A stretch of 64,000 nucleotides of DNA, taken from positions 248,001 to 312,000 of the forward strand of contig JAKULF010000016.1 in NCBI GenBank assembly GCA_022661535.1, read 5' to 3'. Positions within the stretch are counted from its first letter, which is position 1. Each line of letters starts with the position of its first letter. The translations under genes were made by a program, and so were the position numbers. Source of the stretch: Eutypa lata. Taxonomy: Eukaryota; Ascomycota; Sordariomycetes; Xylariales; Diatrypaceae. Below, in pieces: positions 57,663-64,000 of this stretch. The notes beneath the pieces were generated by a model. It did not search any database and was not told the DNA's origin. It saw only the letters and a list, made by a program, of their open reading frames with translations.

Positions 57663-60600
57663 TCAGTTCGTGACCTTGCTCATCTGGACCAGACGCTTGA
57701 CACCGACCTAAAAAAAAAGAGAATATCATTAGCACATAAATCATAAAATAAAAGACTTTATGGCGTGCGAGGTGAATGTGTGCATGTATGCAGACTTACC
57801 ATCCAGTTCCCACACTCCTCCGTCTTATCCCTCTGGATCTCGACTTGCAGCCGGTGGGCCTCGGGGTAGTTCTTGGCCTCGAGGGCGCCCGCTAGCTCCG
57901 TCAGCTGGACGATGGTGTCAGGCAGGATCAGCTCCTCGTTGTTGAGGTGGTCGAACAGCAGGCCCAGCCGCTTCTGCGTGTCCTTGACCTGCGGCGCGAA
58001 CGACGCCGGGGCCTTGGCTGCTACCCGCTGCATGTCGCGGTTGAAGACATCCACGAGCTGCTGCGCCGCGGGCGGGATGTGGGACCGGTCACCGGGGGGA
58101 TGCTTGGCTTTCGGTGGGGGAGCCGCAGCGGCCCGGGGCGGAGGGGGCGCCGGCGAGGAGGTCGTGGCGGGAGGTGGTCCGTTGTTGGCGGGTGGGGGGC
58201 CGCCGAGCGGAATTCCCTGTGGTGTCGGCGGGGCCCCGTAGGGCGATGGCGCGTACTGACTCTGGGGCGGTGTTGCCGTGGATGACGGTGCGTAAGGGTT
58301 TGGCGGAGGTGGTCGACCAGCGGCGGGAGGTGGAACCATACCTGGCTGCTGAGGGGGTTGACTGCCTGGCGTCGGGACTGGAGCTGGAGCCGGGGTGTAT
58401 CGGTTGCCAGGTGGAGCTCCCGTCGGAGGAAGGTTGTATGGCGAAGCCGTCCTGGGAACCATGTTGCTCATAGGTGGCGGATGAGGTAGACCGGCGGCGG
58501 GCGGCGGCTGAGTGGCTTGGGGTGGTGCGTATGCGTTAGCCACGGACGAAGGTCGAGGAGGCGCCTGCATCTGTCCGGCTTGTGGGGGACCGCCGAGAGG
58601 AGACATCACTCTAGGAGGCGCTGGGCCCCTAGGAGGGGGAGGTGGCGTTGCCCGTTGAGAACCATAGGGGCTCTGAGGCGGCGGCATGGAAGGATTGGCC
58701 TGGTTTTGGAACGGAGATGTTATAGCAGCTACGCTCGGTGTGTTTCTCCTGGGGGGCGGTCTCGAGGCTACCATGGGCACGTCATTCCAGTTGCCAGCCT
58801 CGGCGGCTCTGGGCGGAGGCCTCGATGACGGTGGCGCGTTGCCAGGAGGAGGCGCTCCAATCGACGACGGTGGTCCATATCCAGGATGCGCCGGAGCGAA
58901 TTGTGATTGCTGGGGCTGCGGAGGCGGCTGGTAACCCTGAGGTGCGTAGGGAGAACCCGTAGTAGGGGGCGCATATGGATTTAGAGCAGGCGCCTGAGCC
59001 GCTGATGTAGGGGGCGCGTATGGGTTCATAGTGGGCTGCTGAACTGACGGCTGCGTTGCGGAGGGCCCATAGGGAGCAGGGCTGATACCGGGTGCCGGCT
59101 GAGGTGGTTGATAACCAGGTTGAGGCCGGGAGGAACCACGTGGGGTGACACCAGCTCGTCCGGCCGGCTGCTGTCTGGTGGCCGCCTGGGGAGCTGGCTT
59201 TTGTGTTGCCAACCTCACGCGTTCCCGTGCAACATTGGCAGTGGAATACTGAGCAGGGAGGAGATCTAGATATTTCTGTGCAATACCCAGCTGGCCATGA
59301 GCTGACACGATATCGGCATACTCGATGTACTTGTCGTATAGTGCAGTCAATTTCCAGCCCGAGGGGAGTGTAATCTCGCTGTCTTGGAACTTTGTGACCT
59401 GGCGGAACACCTCCACCTTCTCAATGAAGGATAGTAGGGATCTCGCGTGAATTGAGAAAGCAGAGTCGCCTCCCTCCGACAGGCCTGCCTTCTCGGCCTC
59501 TTCAAACTCGGAAACCCAAATGTCTACAACCTTCTCAAGCTTCGAGCCGACCAAGTAGCAGAAAGAGGCGTCCTTTCTAGAGTCATCCTCAAGGATGCGG
59601 TCGCCAAGAGCTTCACACAGGTCCGGGAACTCAGCCGGGTCTGCGAATGTACACAGAGTTACCATAGTCTCCTTCCAATCAGCCAGATCTGCATTGTAGA
59701 CAACATCCCATAAATTCTTGACGATGACTGAACCTAGAAGCCGCAGATAATTTGGCATGCCGGTTTTCTGGGACAGGTAAGCAGATTGAACTCTGTCAAC
59801 CAGCTCCTTTCCACCGGAGTTAGCGATTACGAAGGCGTCAGCCATGAGACCTTCCTTCAGGCAGATCTCCGTGGCCTTTTCGAAATTGCCTAAGATCAAT
59901 GCCTTTGTAATTTGCTTCTCAGCAGCACTGTCACTTTCACCGAACATATTGAATGGGTTGTCGGTCTTGGCACCCTTGGTGGCGGAAAGGTTGGCTAGGA
60001 AATCATCGCCATCACCATCTGGCCCGTCTGCGAAGAAGGTCGACATGCTCTTCTTGTGGCCCTTTTTCTTATCTGATTTCGGCTTTTCCGCCTTGGCTTC
60101 AGCCTTCTGAGGGGAGAGAGGCTCCTCGGCTACGCCGTTCGTGGGCTCCTCGTCCTCCTTGAGACCAAGATATTCGACAATCTTCTGTCGGGGGTTCTCT
60201 GCCAATAAGGTCTCCAAGACCCGCCACTCCGCCTTCTCTTCATCTGTCTTGGCTTCTTCAACATGAGATTCGCAGATGGCGGCTAGATCTCCCGTCTTCA
60301 AGCTATCCTCGAATTTTGCGGTAGCTGAACCGATCTCGGAATCAACAGAGAACTGTGAGATCTCGATCTTAGAGGAACGCTTCTGGCCGGGCTGGGTTGG
60401 CAGTTCCTTGAAGAAGACGATTTTCCCACCAAAGCCGAAGGTAGCTCCAATTGGCCTCTCAAACCACTTAGGCGCCTTTGCTAGCGAGAATGCAGCACCC
60501 TGGGGTTGCGTCTGGGCCTGCGTGAAGAAATCCTCGCCATCTAGGTTGCTTTGGGTGGTGCTCTGGGCGGCAGATGGGTTTGTGTTTTGGAGGGTCTGGA

Positions 60601-61655
60601 TCGTGATTTTCCCATCAAATGAAGCTGTCGCCGAGAGGTTAGGGTTGTCGGGGTTGAATCTTGTTAGGAAAGTCCAGTTCGTAACCTCGGGGAACTCTCC
60701 AAACCGCTCGCCCGTCTGCGGGTTCCAGACTAGGGTTCTGTTGTCCTTGCCGCTCGAAATCAAAAGGTCTGCATCTTGTTGACACCAGGACAAGGATAAG
60801 ATGCCTTGGTCATGGCCTTGAAGTACTCTTTCAGGCGCGTTTGAGTTCCGCAAGTTCCAGATAAGGATGACAGGGGCGGTATCATCGGGTGTCGCAGTTA
60901 CCAGCTTGGTAGAGCTGTGAGGATCCCACGCAATGGAACTAACGGCTTTGCGGTTGTTGTTGAGCGTCAAGGAGGCCTTCTTTGTCTTCAAGTCCCAGAC
61001 AGTGACGAATCCACCTGAGCCACCCGTAGCGAGAATGTGAGCCACTTTCAAGTTCCATGCCACGCATTCCAAGTCGTCGGAGCGAGCTGCGGCGGTACCT
61101 AAACGGAAGGCATTGTCGGGGTCGTTAACATCGTATATGAAAAGCTCTCCCTTGGCGCCGGCAGTAGCTAGAATCTGGGGTCTCGACGGGTTGAATTGCA
61201 AGGACTTGATAGCTCCGGTATGCTTGGATGTTCGAGAAATCAGGGCATCGGAATCGCCGGCGACAAGCTTCTCGGCGTCCCAAAGATCGAGCGAGCCGTT
61301 CTCAAGGGCACCAGCAATGATACCCTGGGGATAGTCTTCTGAGGGTTGACCCCACGCGATATCGAAGAACCTGTCAGCTGTCCGTTAGCAAGCTTTGTAT
61401 TTATCACAATCCAACCAATTTTGATGTCCTGGTGCTTCCGTACCTAGAGTCGGTGACGATACTGGCGAGGGGCTCCTGAAGTTCGAGTCCCTGATCTTGG
61501 TTGTCGAGGCTAAGATCCCACAACTCCAGCTTTGTTTCGTCCGAAAAGTCGGCATCAACAGCCCCAGCCCTAGTTCCGGTGACCAGAAGGGATTTCGAGG
61601 ATCCGGGCGACCAGGCGAAGGCCGCCGTTCGCGAGATCTCTCGCAACCTTACCAT
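57663..61655 (-). CDS. sec31: COPII outer coat subunit Sec31 (3 exons)
   Basis: Exons 61655-61444, 61370-57800 and 57707-57663 give 1275 residues, the usual length. The start [17 protein letters not shown] is the conserved Sec31 N-terminus; an upstream TTG frame is not used. Residues 1-340 hold WD40 repeats ([60 protein letters not shown]). An alpha-solenoid follows ([31 protein letters not shown], the Sec13-contact region). Next comes a long Pro/Gln/Gly-rich part of about 400 residues that in Sec31 binds Sec23. The C-terminal helical domain ends in [16 protein letters not shown], completed by a 15-codon last exon. Sec31 with Sec13 forms the outer cage of vesicles leaving the ER. Essential gene, expected to be constitutive. 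Confidence 0.95.
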
Positions 61656-62450
61656 ACTGATTGGGTTGGTTGCGGTAGAGGGGTAGACAGGGCAGTTATA
61701 CAAGCTCGGATCAGGAGGCGGGCGTTTTCAAAGGAGATACGGTAATAAAGAGGGAAGAAACGTTGCGAATTCTATTGAGAACTGATGGTCATTGAGCTGT
61801 CTAGACCAGCTAGGAAACAAGTAATTATTTGGGCAATGATAAATAAATAAAAAGTCTGATTTTAATTATCTTTCTGCCTGGCTGTTTCTAATGTTTACGA
61901 GGCCGAAACATGCCAGATCTTGTTCATGTTGCCAGATAATGGGAATGTCAAAAGCAGGAGAGAAAGCAGGCTAGACCAAGAAAGTTATGAACGAATTACG
62001 TTTAGTACGTACTAACTATTTAGGAGACTTATACCAATAATATTGGCCCTCTGGCCCTCAATTCAATTGCCCTTCACCCAGAACAAACCCCCCAAAATTC
62101 AATATGTACATCACAGCTTAGTTGATGCATAACCCGTTACTTCGTACCTTATTCTTTCTGTGAAGATAAGTGGGGAATTGAACAGCAATTGGGCACTGAA
62201 TTGTGTCAGCACAGACCACTTGTTTCCATCTTCCACGTGATGATGACCTCTTTTTGCAGTGCAGTTACATAGTTGCATAGTTGGATAGGTACTCTTATAG
62301 ATCCAGTAGAGCTGCATGCAGGCATTGGTTACATCACCTTTTAAGCTTAAACAGTTGTTTTTGTCCCAGAAGGGTTGCATAATACCTTTACACACGGACA
62401 ATACCCAGCAAGGTCACATAATATAATTTCACACAACAACTTAAAAAAAG
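61656..62450. other. Divergent promoter region of sec31 and the RRM gene
   Basis: Both flanking genes start outward from here. No further gene is supported; a minus-strand frame at 62111-62401 has no coding character. Confidence 0.5.
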
Positions 62451-62999
62451 ATGACAGACGCGGCCCGCTGGAAAGCTACGGTCTACGTGGGGGGTCTAGC
62501 ATCCATGGTCACGAGGGAAGGTCTGCAAGACGCATTCATCCCCTTCGGCGAGATAGCAGACGTGTCTCTACCCAAGAACGAGAACCCGAACTCCACGGAT
62601 CCCCACCGGGGCTTCGCCTACGTCGAGTACGAAGACGCGGACGACGCGAAGGAGGCCATCGACAACATGGACCAAGCCGAGTTCTTCGGCCGGGTGCTAC
62701 GGGTTTCCGCCGCCAAGCCGCCCAAGAGCGCGGAGGAGGGCCTGGGGAGCAAGACGGCTGTATGGGAGCAGGTATGTTTGTTCGGCTTATTGCTAGCTAC
62801 TGGATTTTTCATCTTCACGTGTTTCTTTCAAGTTACTAATATCATCATCATCACATAGGAGGGCTGGTTGGCGGAGAATGCAGTCAGTGACGAAGACAGG
62901 CTGGCGGCAGAGATGGCCAAAGCCGGAGAGCAGGAGAGGCCGGATGACCCTATGCAAGGATTGGAGGGACTGGACGTCGCAGGGCCAAAACCAGAGTGA
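62451..62999 (+). CDS. RRM RNA-binding protein of the PPIE/Cyp33 type (2 exons)
   Basis: Exons 62451-62771 and 62859-62999, with an 87 bp intron, give 153 residues. One RNA recognition motif fills residues 8-87. RNP2 is VYVGGL and RNP1 is RGFAYVEY, with EGLQDAFIPFGEIADVSLP and AIDNMDQAEFFGRVLRV between and after. This arrangement matches the RRM of human PPIE, a spliceosome-associated cyclophilin. Here the cyclophilin domain is absent; the RRM is followed only by a short charged tail (WLAENAVSDEDRLAAEM). Stand-alone versions are normal in Pezizomycotina as far as I recall. Likely nuclear, acting in mRNA processing. The intron keeps an open frame for 29 more codons if retained. Confidence 0.85.
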
Positions 63000-63362
63000 C
63001 ACTATATCAAATCATGGAGGACAAACTGAATTTCTCTTTCTTGTTTCCGCATAGCGTAGGCGTTTGGTTTAAAGCACCCTTTGGTGGATAAGGGGTTTCA
63101 AAAAAGGGCACAGATAATCAGGTTGAGGGGATTCGGTGGCTCTTGCGACCTTTTTAGATCTACACCCGCACATAACGTAACCTTTAGGCTTGAAGGTGAT
63201 GGATTCTCTTCTGAATTGATTCACGTCTCCTCTCTCGTATTTCCCTCGTCTACCATATACAATGCCGCAATATCCCTAACAGCACAAGCCAACTTCGTCT
63301 AGAGTATCATCCTGCCGTCGCCGTTGTCGTTGTTGGTGATGTGGTCCTATGCTCCTTCCAAC
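63000..63362. other. Short intergenic region between convergent genes
   Basis: 3' flanks of the RRM gene and the small membrane protein gene. Nothing else is seen. Confidence 0.5.
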
Positions 63363-63811
63363 TTAGTGATGTTCGCCCTCACCCTCACCGGCGGGTTCGT
63401 GTCCGTCCTGGCGGTTTTGGCGGGCGAGTCGGAGGTTCTTGTCGACGGTGAACTTGCGGAAGCTCGAGTAACCGGCAGCGAAGAGGGCGAACCCGACAAC
63501 GACGCCTAGTATGCTCCTCCCATTAGTATGACCGTGTCTATATTCGATCTATGAAATTGAATTGAATTTTTGCCATCTGTGGATTTATGACTGACCGAGG
63601 GGAACCAATTCGGCGGGGATCTTTCGAAGCTTGCGGAGTCGTTGCGAGACAGTGTGCGCTGGTAGATAAAAAACCGTCAGTAACGGTCGTTGCCATAACT
63701 ATAAGATGCCTTCGTCGCAAGGGCCTATGATCCAATTGCTCGCGCTGAGGTCGTAAACATACCGCTCTGGTCCTCCTTCTGTGGTGATGGGCGATGGGTT
63801 AGCGACGTCAT
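63363..63811 (-). CDS. Small single-pass membrane protein, B12D/MLRQ-like (3 exons)
   Basis: Exons 63811-63763, 63658-63596 and 63505-63363 give 84 residues. Introns of 104 and 90 bp have GTATGT and GTCAGT donors, with CTGAC and CTAAT branch points, and all phases agree. The protein begins MTSLTHRPSPQKEDQ, then SQRLRKLRKIPAELVPL and one transmembrane segment (GVVVGFALFAAGYSSF), then RKFTVDKNLRLARQNR and a Glu/Gly-rich tail. The order 'P-E-hydrophobic-PL, one TM, short basic tail ending in LRL' recalls the B12D/NDUFA4 (MLRQ) group of small mitochondrial inner-membrane proteins. That assignment is tentative. All exons are too short to show up as long open frames, so this gene is easily missed. 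Confidence 0.65.
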
Positions 63812-64000
63812 AGCGAGAATTTATGTGGCGGGCTTCACACATACGGGAAGAGGACGCATCATGCGCGCCGAGGGCATCATCCGGAGGATAGGAGAAGAGT
63901 ACATCTTGAGAAGATATTTTAATTTTGGGGGGTAGAGGGGAGATGTTTCTGAACTGACGTCCTTTTGAGAGATTGCTGCTTTGCTGCTACGTTAATGACT

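Noticed and set aside
1..64000. CRISPR arrays, prophage or bacterial operon structure
   Set aside because: None seen; spliced genes, fungal families and RIP show this is nuclear DNA of an ascomycete.

Overview
This is a window from the nuclear genome of a filamentous ascomycete (Pezizomycotina, most likely a Sordariomycete). The genes have short introns of 50-108 bp with GTAAGT-like donors and CTAAC/CTGAC branch points. The families present are fungal (DUF6594, DUF8021, DUF3712, Con-6, HeLo/HET-S prion domain, NCS1 permease). Almost GC-free blocks show the fingerprint of repeat-induced point mutation (RIP): CpA/TpG is nearly absent while CpG survives. The species cannot be named from the sequence alone.

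Left part (1-23.5 kb) is accessory gene space. In order it holds a DUF6594 membrane protein, a decayed NACHT-ankyrin relic, a 101-residue two-exon gene, a secreted GH127 arabinofuranosidase, a TauD-type dioxygenase, an F-box/ankyrin protein, a divergent amidase / NCS1 permease pair whose shared promoter carries eleven GATA sites, an unrecognised gene interrupted by an in-frame TGA, a GPI-type wall protein and a secreted DUF8021 protein.

Middle part (23.5-40 kb) starts with a 3.4 kb RIP block. It continues with a membrane-anchored lectin-like propeller protein, a smaller RIP block, and then the most interesting locus. There, a complete HET-S-like protein (HeLo domain plus two-repeat prion-forming domain, 35646-36491) lies divergent from a two-exon gene (33298-34114) whose N-terminus carries one copy of the same amyloid motif. 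The three motifs align without gaps. This suggests a two-component amyloid cell-death or allorecognition switch in which the trigger is not an NLR. A long gene of unknown function follows.

Right part (41-64 kb) is mostly conserved housekeeping: a HUL4-type HECT ubiquitin ligase (three exons), a Con-6 family protein, a DUF3712 protein, the COPII coat subunit Sec31, an RRM protein of the PPIE type and a small B12D-like membrane protein in three tiny exons. Two more RIP blocks (53.4-54.7 and 55.4-56.8 kb) enclose a tandem repeat family that was not mutated.

Exon joins were worked out by hand from reading frame, splice sites and family similarity. No database search was run.
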